Of a stretch of 64,000 nucleotides of DNA, positions 21,301-33,952 are shown one piece after another. The DNA lies in NCBI RefSeq assembly GCF_026262505.1, contig NC_067208.1:620001-684000 (forward strand). The letters run 5' to 3'. Made by a program: the position numbers and the translations under genes. The stretch comes from Trichomonas vaginalis G3 (taxonomy: Eukaryota > Parabasalia > Trichomonadida > Trichomonadidae). Under the pieces are notes generated by a model, which was not told the DNA's origin, searched no databases, and saw only the letters and a program-made list of their open reading frames with translations. How positions within the stretch are numbered: position 1 is the stretch's first letter; each line of letters starts with the position of its first letter.

Positions 21301-23128
21301 GTAGTCTGAAGGTATAATCTGAGGAGTTTGAGGATAATTCTGAGCATAATCTGAGGAGGAGTCTGAGGATTAGACCGAGGAGTAGTTTGAGGATAATCTG
21401 AGGAGTAGTTTCAGGAGTAGTCTGAGGACTAGTCTCAGGACTAGTCTGGTGAGGAGGACTCTAAGGAGTAGTCTGAAGAGTAGTCTCAGGAGGAAGATCT
21501 GAGAGGAGTCTTATGAGGAAGATCTGAGGAGTAGTCTGTGATGAGGAGGGGTCTAAGGAGTAGTCTGAGGATGATGAGTAATCTGATAAGGAGTAAGTCT
21601 GAGGATGATCTGAGGATAACCTGATGACTAGTCTAGGAGTGGTCTAAAAAAATGTAAAATATTTTCAAAGAAAAAATCTATGAATTTTATATTTTAATTC
21701 TTAGCATTATATACTGAATAAAATAAACTAAATATCAAATTTGAAATTGAACACGCCAAAAGATTGATAATCCACATTCAATATTTTGTAAGTGGCGTAC
21801 TTTTTGAATACTCGCCATACGCCTTGGAGTTCTCAATTTTGAATTCGCCTTTATTTGGGCGACCTCAGAAAAATACGCCATTAAAAATATTGTATTGGAT
21901 TTTTAAATTTGAACACGCTCTACCTTAAGGAATTAAATTTATTAAGATATATTTATATATAATAAACGATTACTTAAAAAAAGTATTTCATCGCTTATGT
22001 AAGTTTCAAAAAAAATCACGAAAAATAAAAAAATCAAGATTAAAATTTTATTTTTAATTTTTGAATTTCTCAAATGGCGAAATTTTTGGGCGAACAAAAA
22101 AAAATGTACGCCCGTCAAATGGCGTGTTTAACGCATCCCTATTTTGAAACCACTTCTTTACAGTTCTTTCTGAAAAGTTTGTTTCCAATAATTTTTTTGT
22201 TAAAATTAATCGGTTGATTTTTCCAAATTTTGAGTAGTTTCTGTATGAACGATATATGGATCTTCAGATAATTCCGACTCAATTTGTGGATCTTCTTCAG
22301 AAGAATTGGAAGAAAAAAAGTTTTTCTGCTGATGAATCAAAGAATCAGAATTTGTATACTCAGAAGAATATTCCGAAGAATTTGAAAAAACCTATTGGAT
22401 TTGTATTTAATTGTGAAATTGGTAAATCATCTAAATCATGATTAGCATTTTCGGTTCTCCCTTTGAATTAACATATCCTTATCGGTAATAATTCTTCCGT
22501 ATGCTCTTGATATCCGATTTTTTTTAACTTTTGATGTAATTTATTTACTGTAATCTAATAATTCCTCAGGTGGTTCGAATTGGTTTACGCCTGGTTTTAA
22601 AATTTTGTGTCAGGAATTCCATTTGATTTAATTGCTAAGTGGAATGTTTTTTTAGATATTGATGGTATAATGCGGTCCATCAGTGAGTTGGACATTGCTA
22701 AGTATTGTTTGAGTTTTTGACCTTGAATTAATTTGTTCAAATTGCAGATTGAATCCAATTTATATAATTAGATCGTAGATCTTTCGACTCATCTGAAATT
22801 TTATAACTTTGAAAGAAACCGTAAAAATTGTGAAACATGCTTTTTAATAAAAAACAATTTTGATGAAAACCATAAATTAATTTAAATTGAAATAAATTTT
22901 TGAAAATCTATGATATTGAATAAAAAAATTTATAGTGTAGATATTGATTAAATAGATATAGATGTTAATTTTAATATGATAATTTGATAAAAATTTTTTA
23001 TCAAAACATACTGATAATAGGTTGACATGTAATATGATATTTTTGCCTTGTAAATATATTTGGTCGGCAAATAACCTAATTACTCTTATTTTGAGTTCAC
23101 TTCCACCATTTCGTCTTAATGATAATTC
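18332..23128. mobile_element. copy of the integrase-bearing TIR element, error-rich
   Basis: Collinear with 3,392-8,074, including the inverted repeat, the direct repeat, both integrase parts and the nested TIR element. Same insertion seen again. Confidence 0.75.
20776..22142. mobile_element. copy of the nested non-autonomous TIR element
   Basis: Matches 5,748-7,105 with the same ends (ATAGGGATGCG and CGCATCCCTAT) and the same TTTGAA flanks, including the pyrimidine tract and minisatellite. The part after about 21,650 is nearly error-free. Confidence 0.8.
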
Positions 23129-25003
23129 TGTACTATAAGCAAAATCAATTGCTATTAGAAACATCGCTTTCTGAAACATCTCTATATGTTACTGATGTAA
23201 AGATGAGTTTCTGAACCAAAATAATGATTAGTAACAGCATTGACTTGGAGTGGTTTCTTGTACCACAAGAATGTGTATATTCGAAGTTGTACTGCTCGAA
23301 GAATCCATCAGGGAAAGTTGCATCTTCTCTAATATATATAACAGCGTTAGTATTAAAGAGGACCTGTGTTCAGAATCCCATACAATTGTAGAACTTTCTG
23401 ATGAGATTTTCGAACTTGTTTGTTGCATCTCAATAAAAGCCCACATATCAGCGGATTCAACACTACGAGCAAATTTATTTGTAACAAGTTTTGGACAGTC
23501 GAAGAAAGCTTCCCAGAATTGGCACTGTATGCGCTATTATTTTGACACCTGGAAGTTTTGATCCCAGAAATGAAGCACGCTTAAGAGCTGTAACTCTGTT
23601 AAGGTCAAAGACTTCTTTAAAGTTTGTGAATGCAAATGCAAGTTCAAAGATAGTGCCGACGCTGTTTGGAAGGTTAATTGACTCTAGTTTGGTGCAATAC
23701 ATGAAACAACCAACGGAATGTGGTTCTAGTTAGAGTTAATTTGTACAGTCTTCAGAGCAGACATGTTGAGACATGACAGTAACTTATGTAGTGGACTGAG
23801 ATCTTTCAATACTTCGTTCTTGTAAAAGCACGTTCGTCCGAGGTGACAGTTCTGTACAGGGATGTTGAGTTTCGACATTGTGGATACCACGATATCCGAT
23901 CTTTGTCAATTTAGAAGAATCCAAGATCTAAAGTTGTCAAGGAGATGCAGCTCATGAAGCCATCGGTCGTAATATATGTCAGACCAGGTGCTGTTACTGT
24001 TGTCAGAGCTTGGCAATCTTTGAACATTGAGTCTGGTAAAACTGTCATAGAAGCAGGAAGTTTAACTGTCGTCAGTGCACTGCACCTGTAGAAGATACCA
24101 TATGAATGGTCGTAGTTTCCATCAACATTCGTCAGATCAACTGTCTGAATGTAGTAATTAAACATGAATGTCATTCTCGAACCCGCAAATGAAGTTGTTG
24201 CAGAAGAAGGTGCTACAGTAGTAAGCTTAGTGTTCAGAAACGCATAACTGCCAACCGAACTTAAAGATTCGAAAGGAAAAGTTTCTAAACCTGTGTTTGC
24301 AAATGCGTAATCATAAACGTTGAGTAAAAGTCTGCTTGATGTCACAGTTTTCAACATATGACAATTCATGAAAGCGTAAGTCTAAGAGAGTGAGAGTTGT
24401 TTGAAACGTCAGAGTCAGGAACCAGATTTATAGAAAGAAAACAGTCGTTAAGAAGTAACACGTTCTGGAAACTTCCTCGTTGGATAGTCAAGTATGATCC
24501 AACTGAAATCGTTTAAAGTTTCGATTCCACTTTTGATAGAAAGGACGCAACACCGATGACACTGACCTTCTCAAGGTTGACTGTTTTGAGATTTGGACAC
24601 TTCTGGAATGCGTAGTGTCCAATAAAGTCGGACGTTCTCTAAGTTGATGCTTTGAACAGAACTATATGTGAATGCATAGTTTCTGATTCTGTTTATCCCA
24701 TTATGCAACTGTGACTGTTCGATGGTGTGAATTCTGATAAAAGCACTTCTCTGAATCTCGGTGATTCCTGTTGCTTCAAATAACAACATTCTTGACAAAC
24801 AAGTATCCTCGAAACTTAGGCATCTCTGTCAATGCGCCTGACCAGTTTGAGTGTTGTAGCTTTATTCTCAACAATGATGCGATCGTTTGTTGATTTGTAA
24901 AATCGGCATCATCAGATATCACAACAGTTGACCCAGTGAGTGATGCAGAGTTACAATCTATCTGTGCCTGATAAAGATGGATAAATATGCTATTGCGAAA
25001 CAT
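23116..25003 (-). pseudogene. copy of BspA N-terminal half (see 8,065-9,945)
   Basis: Collinear with 8,065-9,945. The stretch 23,911-24,369 is identical to the first copy over about 150 codons. The in-frame TAG is shared (about 23,728). Confidence 0.8.
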
Positions 25004-25471
25004 TTTGGTTGATTGAAATACTGAAACTTTTTTTTTGAATATAATTGAATTATTTTTTGAAAAATAAGGCTAGTATTATCTAATTAAGATATTTAAAATG
25101 AATAACTTAAATACCAAAACCACTTTTCATTTATCCCAACGATGGAGGGAATGCATCAGTTTAAAACACAATGCTAAATTGTTGTATCGATAGAACAAAA
25201 ATATTTCCAAGAGATTTTGCACACAAAAAAATGATTATTTTTTCGAGAACAACTGAAAAACAACATTGAATAGTACTTGAATCACCAAAAATGGAAATAT
25301 ATGAACATAATACATAAGACTATGATTAATCGAAACTGACCAATTTTTGAATTTTTTAAGAATGTTATAAGGTAGCAAGTATTGAAATTTATTGACAAAA
25401 TATTGATTAGAAGCCTCACAAAATTCATCGTCACAGTTGATATTTTTACTAAATTCCTAATTCTTAATAAT

Positions 25472-25502
<31 letters not shown>

Positions 25503-25503
25503 G

Positions 25504-27724
25504 TAGTGGGGCTTCCAGGCACTTCGTGCCCTCTAGCCCCCCGTCACTTTTCTGTCACTTTCAGGAAAAAACATTTTTATTATATATATAAAATGAATTT
25601 TACAAAACCACCGTTACCCTTCTTTGGAAATAAGAGTAGATGTAAAGATATTCTATTGAGAGAACTTAAGAAACTATACCGAATGTCTAACATATTGGTA
25701 GATTTGTTCGGTGGAAGTTTCTATATTATCTCATTTGTGCCATACTGTATTTCCTGACTCAAAGATTATATTGCAATGACTTCGACAAACTATATGAACC
25801 GTCTCAAAATATACAGACACAAACAAAATATTGAGTTGAGTTAAAAGAAAAGATACCTATAGGTAAGATGGAACACGTATACCATATTAGAATAAGAAAA
25901 ATACTGTCAGAGAGGTTTGAAAAAGCGAGTATATTGACTGGGATAGATATCTGCTAGACTATTATATAGTTGTGGTGCTATAGAGAGTTCATGACATTGA
26001 ACACTTATGTCAAAAGTTTTATATCTTAACTATACAAATGTTTTCTCAAAGAGAAAATAGAAAAATATATTGAGGGTATAGAGTTTGTGAGATGTCATTG
26101 GACAGAGTTGTATGAAAATATAAAGAAGACAAGGAAAATGTTTTCTTTATAAGTGGACCCGCCGTTCTTTAACACATGGGATTTTCAATACCAAGTGACT
26201 GGACTTTGAGAGACTCTTTAGAAACTTTAGACGTTTTTACATTAACCATCCATGCTTTTTATTACATCCGATAAAAGTGGTTTTGGAAACCGTTATGAGA
26301 TGGTTAGAGACAACATGACTATGAGTTTTAGATACGATAAGATAGAATATGAGAGAGGGTCCTATAAACTGGAGAAAGTGTCACAATAAAGAATTTATTG
26401 TAGTAAATGTGGTTTTGAAATAGGATACTTTTGTTTTAAGGTTTTTTCCATTGTGTCATTTATTTATTTGACGTGGCAGAAAGATATAGAGAATATGAAG
26501 ATGAACAATGCCTGCAAATGTTAGCATATGTACTCGTAAGAGATATTTTTATCTAATATTAAATGGACGCCACAGAACTTAGCGAATGCACAGCAACCTG
26601 GACAACCAAACCCAGAGAATATTCCAAATGAAGTTAGAATACAAACATGCAATGGCAAACTATGGTCAAGTGCCAACAGATGTACAAATGCAAACTGCCA
26701 TGTCAAATGACGCTGCGTTAGGTTTGCCCACGCATGGTATGCAAATTATGAATGGAAAGAGTTTTTATACAAAACCCTGAAGTGGATATAAACAACTTTA
26801 TGCAGATGACGCGAACACAGGAGTTGACCCAGAATATTTTTTCTACCAGAGGAGAAAACAGAATGTATGAGCTCCAGTTAAAGAATGCTAGGAACTCAAC
26901 AGGAAACGTAAGAGACTAGGCGGACATTAGATCTTTTACATATAGTAAGAATGGGTTCTTCAGTAGTAATTGGAAACTTCTTTCGAAATGTTGGAAGAGG
27001 TATATGGAATGGAATAAAAACCGTCGGAAGAGGAATTTGGAACGGAGTCAAAAAATTGGGCAAAAGGTAGGTCAGTTCGTTGTATTATACCTAAAGACCC
27101 TGAACACAGAAGAGAAAGCTCCTGTTTATCAACAGCCTGAAACCTGCACCACAGTCAAGTTGGCACGCAAATCCAACACTCACCGTATTAAAATTATATT
27201 TTTCCGTTCGATAGTAGTTGTATAATGAAACTAAGTTCTAAGTAACAACGCATGGTATAATGGAATTATTCTTTTTCTTCCATCTGTAGTAAACCATACT
27301 TGAAAGTCTGAATACTCTCACTTGTGGTTCGTAAGCTTTGTAGGTTTTTGCGTAAAAGTCCATTTGCCAAGCATAAAAAAGAGTTTTGTGCACCAGAAAA
27401 TGAAGCTATGAAACTTAATAGCATCTGAGTCGAAAACATTTTCATATGTTCCATTAGGGTTTTCGACTTCATAAAAGTTCGGGTGTACTGGATATTCTGC
27501 AGGCTGATTTAACATCCTCAAAAAATCTATATACCATGCCAAGTTGTTATATTTTGTAGAAATATAAACGTCTTCTCCAGGTCTTCTATTCTATTGATTT
27601 TAACAGTTGCATTTTTTCCTGTCATATATAATATCGAGATGGTACTCTCGCTTCGTCAATGTTGTACTGTTTTGCATATTCGAGATAGATATCGTTTATT
27701 TTTTCTTGAACAGCCTTGAAGAGT
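25504..27724. mobile_element. copy of the Polinton left part, error-rich, cut at 27,724
   Basis: Matches 10,437-12,635: nested hairpin (25,508-25,540), methyltransferase region from 25,593, the small proteins, and part of the 282-residue protein, where it stops abruptly in the middle of the gene and BspA-like coding sequence begins. All genes here are broken, many breaks. Not counted as separate genes. Confidence 0.8.
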
Positions 27725-28821
27725 CAAACTCATTCGAAAAGATTGGCAAAGGATGTTTCGTTGACTGCCAAAAATTGAGTAAAGTTGATTGCACAAAGAT
27801 TGGTATTTTGAATGAGTTCACATTCTATCATTGCTCAGGACAAACAACATTCACATTTGGTGACAATCTGAAACTCATTTCAAAGAATGCATTCTTCATG
27901 TCATCAATAGAATCATTCACAGTTCCAGCTAATGTCATCTCAATTGAACAGCAGGCATTTTCTCTTTGCAAGAAATTGACATAAGTTACATTGAACTCTA
28001 AGTTAGTTAGAATTGGCGACGAAGCATTTGCAAACAGTGGTGTCAAGAACATCCAGATTCCAAACAGTGTAAGATCCATTGAACAGTCTGCTTTCGATAA
28101 CTGCAAGAATGTCACATTCTCATTCGAAACAGGCGGTCATCCATTGTTTGATGTTGACAACAACTGTTTCTACTACAAAGGACCAGGAAATCTTTTGTTC
28201 ACATTCGGAGATACATATTACAAATTCACTGTTTCGGAGAAAGTTCGTGAAGTTATGCCACATGCTTTCCGTTTCAGAACAGTTAAACGTGAGAGAAATG
28301 AAGGTGGATTCACTCTTTTCTCTGGCGTAAACACATTAGTTATCCCAGAAGTTGTTTATGATTTACAAGACAACGTTACATACAATCCATACGTAATGAG
28401 TGTCTGCCTTGAAGGAGTTCCAATGCTTAACTTGCAGTTCCCGATCAGAACAGATTTAACTGTTTATGTTACTGATAAATTTACTTATGGATCATACTAC
28501 GATTATCCACACTTCGAGCACGAGATGTGCCAAGATACACATGATTCTCGCTTAGATTCACGCCGATATGACAGACTTGACGGTGTTTACGATAGTAACT
28601 GCTCTGATTCAATCAATGATACATATAAAACTGATGTTACATACGAAGATATCAGCGATCCACTCTTTGGTGGCAACTTCCCATACATCAACCAGAAACA
28701 ATCTAAAGCTGTTTTTGAATACATTGGAGTTTCACCAATTTACGCATTCTTATTTATTTATCTTACCGTCGCTACTCTCGCTCTCATCTTTTCTGCTCTT
28801 TATATTACCAGAAACTTATAA
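27725..28821 (+). pseudogene. BspA-like surface protein, 5' end missing, one in-frame stop
   Basis: Coding sequence starts mid-repeat at the junction (FEKIGKGCFVDCQKLSKV), so the true start is not in the window. BspA repeats (LVRIGDEAFANSGVKNI, IQIPNSVRSIEQSAF) are followed by the same juxtamembrane region and C-terminal span as in 2-700. A single TAA at 27,982-27,984 breaks an otherwise continuous frame; the downstream part would also be open as a 276-codon frame from 27,991. Consensus is clean here, so the stop may be real. It may be the continuation of the same gene family cluster as 2-700. Confidence 0.8.
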
Positions 28822-29099
28822 TACTATTATTTATTTTAATTTAAATGCCGATTTTATAAAATTTTCAGATTTTTCTCTTTTAATTACTCATTATATCCTC
28901 ACATAATATGAATAGTTTGGTTTTTTATTATAAAATACTTTAAAAAATTACAATTGCTCAATGATCTCAATATAAAGAAAGTGATCTAGCATTTTTATTT
29001 TTCAAAAAGACTTCACAAAAATTCTGAAGAAGAGTTTTCATAACCTCAAAATAAAATCAAACGTGTTTTATCAATTGTTTCGCTGATTATGGAAGTGCC
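28822..29099. other. intergenic
   Basis: AT-rich spacer; nothing recognised beyond A/T runs that could hold the 3' signal of the BspA-like gene and the promoter of the next gene. Confidence 0.5.
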
Positions 29100-30609
29100 A
29101 TGTACACCAAAGAAACCTACAAAGGACAAATAAATCTTTCCATTGCAGCAGGGTTTGGTGGATCTAACAATTTATTTGAAATAAGAAATACAACATACAC
29201 TAACTTAAATCTTACAGATGTTAAGTCAAATCTTTGTCTGTTTTTAAAAGAGACAACTCGGGATTTATCAACTCTTCACTTTTTCTTATTTTAAATCCGT
29301 TGATACAAAGTATTTAGGATTCTTCCACCATACATTTACAGATTGCCTCTTTATTGACTTACAACTGGCGGCTGTAAAATCAACGATTAAGTACATGACA
29401 AGATGTAGTTTTCAATTTACTGCTCATAAACCTGATTTTAATATTACTCTGATCAAAACAGACCCAGAACCAATAATCTATACAAATAATGATACAAAAT
29501 TCAATATTTATCAAACTTTTACTGAAGATCTTCCAATTCCGAACTTTGATCTTACGGAATGCAGTTTTATGGTTCTTTCAAATAAAACTGTCAAACAAAC
29601 AATCTCCGAAACAAAGCGTTTCCCACAAGTAACAGGAACTCTTGAAATTTCAAACTGTATTTTCAAAGATATCGGTAAGGGGTCGAAAGATAGTGCCGCG
29701 ATCATAGTTCAGAACTCAAATTATCTACATTTAACTCAAATACCTTATTTGAACGTTGAATCATGTACATTTTATAATCTCTTTTCTCCAGATTCTCCTG
29801 CAGCAATTAACGCTGCTAATTTCGTGGGAAATGCTGACATAACTAAGATTTGCTGCATGAAATGCATAGGAAATGAATCTTCTGTCTTTTATTTAGGCGG
29901 ATATGTTAATAAGACATCCTTTAACGCTTCTTCGTTATCGACAAGCCCAGAAGAATATATCAATGACGTCAATGCGGGATTCTCTATCAATGGCCCGCTT
30001 GGAACTCAAAATAATATTTATGGATTAAATTATACTCAAGGTTACTTTATTAAAACCACATGCTACATCTCTAATGAACGGCTATCATATTCTAACTTTG
30101 AAAATCTATCTATAAGAGAACCAGGATCAAGAATAATTATGCAAAACACTTTCCTTTACAGTTTTCGTAATGTTACAGCTGAATCAGTCAATTTCATATG
30201 GGTTACTTATGGAAAACTCATTGAAATAGGCTTGAAATACGATTTTTTTGTTCCTGATTTTCCATATATGAATGCTGAGTATTATTTTGATTTCATAGAC
30301 TGTGTATTTGATCACTCCTCTGTTCCTGATAAACATGAGAAGTATTTCCATAATTGCCAATATCCAACAGATAAAGATCATGTTTCCTTTGAAACATTGG
30401 AATTTTCAAAGAAACTAATGACGAAATGCAAGACTCCGCAGCTCCATCCTACACTTTCACCTCTAATAATTGCATCAATCACAATTCCTGTCATATTAGT
30501 CTTGTCCGTGGCCATAGTTGTAGGAATTTACTGTTATTACAGAAAACACCAGAAAGTCATTGAGTTTAGGTACGAACTCCAGAAAAGACTTGAAACAGAC
30601 TTTGGATAA
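29100..30609 (+). pseudogene. type I membrane protein with Cys/Asn-rich ectodomain; one likely frameshift
   Basis: Two overlapping frames form one coding region: 29,100-29,290 (QINLSIAAGFGGSNNLFEI...) and a frame open from 29,248 to 30,609 (first ATG 29,395). They would join near 29,270-29,285, at a T-rich run. The product has an N-glycosylation-rich ectodomain with scattered cysteines and short beta-strand repeats (FTDCLFIDL, FDLTECSFMVL, NVESCTFYNL), suggestive of a right-handed beta-helix as in Pmp-like trichomonad surface proteins. One span (PLIIASITIPVILVLSVAIV) and a ~25-residue basic tail complete it. Weakly similar in style to the genes at 33,953 and 39,703. No signal peptide is visible, so the 5' end may be missing. 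Function unknown. Confidence 0.65.
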
Positions 30610-30729
30610 ACAACATTTAATTGTTTGACTTATAAAAAATCGGTATTATATTGTAAATATATCTTATTTCATAATAATTTAAAAATAATCTTTAATTTTT
30701 TATTTTTTCAATGGGAAGTTATAGATTTA

Positions 30730-31017
30730 ATGAAATATTCAGTCTCAATTGAATATGACAAAACATTAGACAGCTTTCTTACTTCTTTCGACAACGACTT
30801 TCATCTTGATTTTAGAAATCACATAGTTTTAGTTAATTTTTATTTGAATAACATTGTAAATTCGAACATCTTAGATCATAGAATCTTATATCTTTTGGTA
30901 TTTTTATCTAGAATTGATATTTATTCATTCGTTATTTTAATTAACTCGAATAAGGTCAAAATTCCAAATTATTCCTTTAGTTTTTGTTATATAGATAATA
31001 AATCCACAATGGCCTAA
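30730..31017 (+). CDS. possible small protein, unknown
   Basis: A 95-codon frame from ATG (MKYSVSIEYDKTLDSF). Ile/Leu/Asn-rich, no motif or span of clear type. It lies tandem between two better genes, 120 bp after the first. It could be a spurious frame in AT-rich DNA. Confidence 0.25.
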   Translation: MKYSVSIEYDKTLDSFLTSFDNDFHLDFRNHIVLVNFYLNNIVNSNILDHRILYLLVFLSRIDIYSFVILINSNKVKIPNYSFSFCYIDNKSTMA

Positions 31018-31042
31018 TATATTGTAAAAATTGGTATTTGAA

Positions 31043-31052
31043 GCGCGGGAAA
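31043..31052 (+). promoter_or_regulatory. E2F-like site before the 31,060 gene
   Basis: GCGCGGGAAA, a rare GC-rich block in AT-rich DNA, 8 bp before ATG 31,060. Matches the reverse of the E2F consensus TTTSSCGC. A similar motif precedes the mariner transposase. Confidence 0.35.
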
Positions 31053-31059
31053 AAATCAA

Positions 31060-32353
31060 ATGTCTGTGGGAAATTCCCCGCGGCGAAGTCTATTTTCAAA
31101 TCCTGAACTTTCTTTCTTAGATGTCCTTTCAGACCCTCGGATTGATAAATCTATAAGATTACATGACTCAGCATTCGTTAATTAGTTTATTTTATTTTCT
31201 AACAACCAGTTTTAAGAATCATCAAGAAGAAATCATAGATTTAACATTTAATGACAAAATAGATATCATTAACGTACGTGCATTTCGAATATTATTGACA
31301 ATTAGACTGATAAATGACGATATTTTTGAAATAATGCATAATATACTGAATACAACCCAGAGTAGGATTCTAATACACAGAATAGCTACAATTATCGAAA
31401 ATAATGTGCGGTTAAATCAACATAATTTGCAACTTTTTTTTCCATTCATCCCTGAGCTTCTTAATTTTAGCGATAACGAAGATATTTTAGATCTATTTAC
31501 TTCGCTTGCGCGTGATGCGACTCTAACTCGTGTTTACACGCGTTTTCTTCAATCTGTAAATATTTCTGCGACAATTCTGTCATTATTAGCTAATCATATC
31601 ACACAACTATATACAGCCTCGAATATCACTCTCGTTGAGAAAATATCAGGCTTATATAGAATAATTTGCATTTTAAGTCAAAATGAATATTTAAAACTTA
31701 GATTTACCACTGAAAGATCACTTAATACAATTACTGCAAAATTTCATCCGGATTATATACATATATTGAACCAACAATGGTCATCATTTCTATCTTTGCT
31801 TAATTCCACGACAATAGATTATTTTCGAGATAATGTTGATGATGCAATCAATAATATATGCTTTGAATGCGATAGATTCTCAGAATATCAAGTAAATTCT
31901 ATTTTATTTCTTTCAAAATTAATAGAAATAGATAAACAAATGATTGAGATACTAGAAAACAACGATATATACAAGAAGTTGTGGGAATGCATGCAGAGAT
32001 TTCCATTACACACTTCTTTGCACCAAATTGTGATTAATTTCATCAAACCACTCCTTTCTACAGAACATCTCTCCAAGATTATTACTTTTTATATACCAAA
32101 CTTGATAACAGCATACAAAGCAAGGGATGCTAGAATTCTTTCAGCATCATCACTTTATCTCCTTAAAAAGATGTATAAATATAAAGAAGGTAAGGAAATT
32201 ATTGAGTCGTTCCAAGAAGTTTCAGAAGAGTTGAAAGAAAAGTTTGAACTTTTTCATCAATCTCACCAACGTTCACGTCTTCAATCACCAAGCTTTGCAC
32301 AGTGGAATCTTAAGCATGGCTTTTTTGCTGATGACAAATTTGGCTTCATTTAA
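31060..32353 (+). CDS. all-helical ARM/HEAT-like protein, probable frameshift near 31,165
   Basis: The main frame runs 31,163-32,353 (396 codons), strongly helical (ISATILSLLANHITQLY, TLVEKISGLYRIICILSQ) with HEAT/ARM-like repeats and a conserved-looking end (QWNLKHGFFADDKFGFI). An ATG at 31,060 after an E2F-like site opens MSVGNSPRRSLFSNPEL...LHDSAFVN, in another frame but in the right place to be the true N-terminus, so one frameshift or consensus error around 31,160-31,185 is likely. No trichomonad-type intron motif seen there. The order is loosely reminiscent of SAPS-type phosphatase regulatory subunits; this is a weak guess. A truncated copy of its 3' end is at 42,291-42,490. Confidence 0.55.
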
Positions 32354-32536
32354 TTATTATTTGATATTTCATAATCATAAATTGTTTTGTATCATCTTTT
32401 ATATAACTATCTATCTATGTTTTTATTTATTGTATTATAGATAATATATAGATTTTTAAGTTTTATCATTCTTCTGATTTTTATAAAAATCATTTTTTTC
32501 ATATTATAAAATAACATAAAATTGAAAAAATGTGAA

Positions 32537-32609
32537 GGGACTTTAGCTCACCTGGGAGAGCGTGCGACTGAAGATCGCAAGGTACGTGGTTCAAGTCCGC
32601 GAAGTCCCA
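32537..32609 (+). tRNA. tRNA-Phe (GAA)
   Basis: 73 nt. Acceptor stem GGGACTT/AAGTCCC, D-arm GCTC...GAGC, anticodon stem TGCGA/TCGCA with loop CTGAAGA (anticodon GAA), T-arm CGTGG-TTCAAGT-CCGCG, discriminator A. No CCA encoded. A T6 run ~10 nt downstream fits Pol III termination. Confidence 0.97.
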
Positions 32610-33294
32610 TTATTATTTTTTGTTTTTATTTTTCTTTTCCTTTTTCTCCCTTTGAATTTTCAATATCATCCTCAATTTTTTTAATGAGAAACTTCAATTT
32701 TTAATATTGTTATATTTAATATTACAGAAGTTATTTTTGTAAAATTCGCTATCGTGAGATTTATCGTCAAAAGTGTTATATCTATCTCTACAAAAACAGC
32801 TTTCATTCCTAATTGCAATTCGTTGTTTTTATCTTTCAAGACTGCGTGCTGATAATAAAAAGGTGTTATTGACTGATTTCAACAAATGCTTTATTTATTA
32901 TTCATGAGAAACGTTCAACGCTGAATAATTTAACAAGTACTTTTTCGAAAGAATAATGTTTCCATTCCAGTTTTATTTGTTTGCATGAATCCATGTTCCA
33001 ATTTAGCTATTATTCATTTATTACTCAAAAAGATTAATTTTAATTACAAACAACAGATATTTCAAAAACAGCTTTGTCATTCATTAATCATTTTATTTAC
33101 TATATATCTTCGAATGATTCAATTTATTTTTTGCAACAAAGATCGAGAAAGATTTAGTTAATCCACTTTTACTAACTTAGACACATTGTAGTATTCGAAT
33201 ATATATACAGATTGTAGTTCTTGTTATCCATTGAATAGAAAGTGAATAAATTGCGATGTATACAAACAAATCCAAAATTAATAAAAAATAATAA

Positions 33295-33367
33295 TGGGAC
33301 TTCGCGGACTTGAACCACGTACCTTGCGATCTTCAGTCGCACGCTCTCCCAGGTGAGCTAAAGTCCC
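33295..33367 (-). tRNA. tRNA-Phe (GAA)
   Basis: Identical to the gene at 32,537 and facing it. Its upstream flank (33,368-33,835) is a copy of the flank of the tRNA at 38,415. Confidence 0.97.
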
Positions 33368-33952
33368 TTCACAATTCACTATTCATAGTCGATCTTGTGT
33401 ATGAGAAAATCAAGTTTTTCTAATTCATTTTTGAAAAAAAAAGTGAAAAATCGTAATTATTATAATCAACATTAAAATTGATATGAGTAAATAATGGTTT
33501 AACATATTGAAGTATTTTTTTATAAAAAATTGAAATTTCGACAAATTTGTTCAGAATCTTGTCTCTTATTATTTCATGTAATGTATCATGTTAAAGAAAA
33601 CATAAACAATAAACATATATAAAACATGTTTTAACAAAACAATTCTAATTGATTTCATTTTTTATTTAATTTTTAATAATAATCATTAATATTGTGAATA
33701 TTTCGATCATATAATCACATGTTAGTCACAATATCATATATGAACCATACAAAATAAATAAATAAGAAAATGATCTTTATTGAAATAAGATCTTCTAAAC
33801 ATATGATTTTTCATCAACCATCAGTACATCAAGATACATTCTCGAATAAAACAAAACTATTATTGTACTTTTATATCTATTATATTTCAATTTTGCACTC
33901 ACATACATTGCTATTCTTCTCAAAAACATAAATAAATAATAAAACTTTATTC

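Larger units (their letters stand above)
15065..27724. repeat. error-rich second copy of 271-12,635
   Basis: Collinear with 271-12,635 over its whole length and in the same orientation, including the mariner, both BspA halves, both nested elements and the Polinton start. It is 12,660 bp against 12,365 bp, a net gain of about 2.4 percent, through very many one-base differences, mainly insertions. Near-perfect stretches (for example about 23,910-24,370 and 21,650-22,000) alternate with poor ones. This pattern fits poorly polished long-read sequence. Both junctions fall inside genes. Gene calls within it should not be counted as extra genes. Confidence 0.85.

Noticed and set aside
15065-27724. 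A true tandem duplication with many new pseudogenes
   Set aside because: One-base, insertion-biased differences with error-free patches and joins inside genes fit a consensus problem better than evolution.
32522-32704. 60-codon frames over the tRNA genes (also 41,585-41,767)
   Set aside because: They read through the tRNA-Phe gene; an RNA gene explains the conservation.
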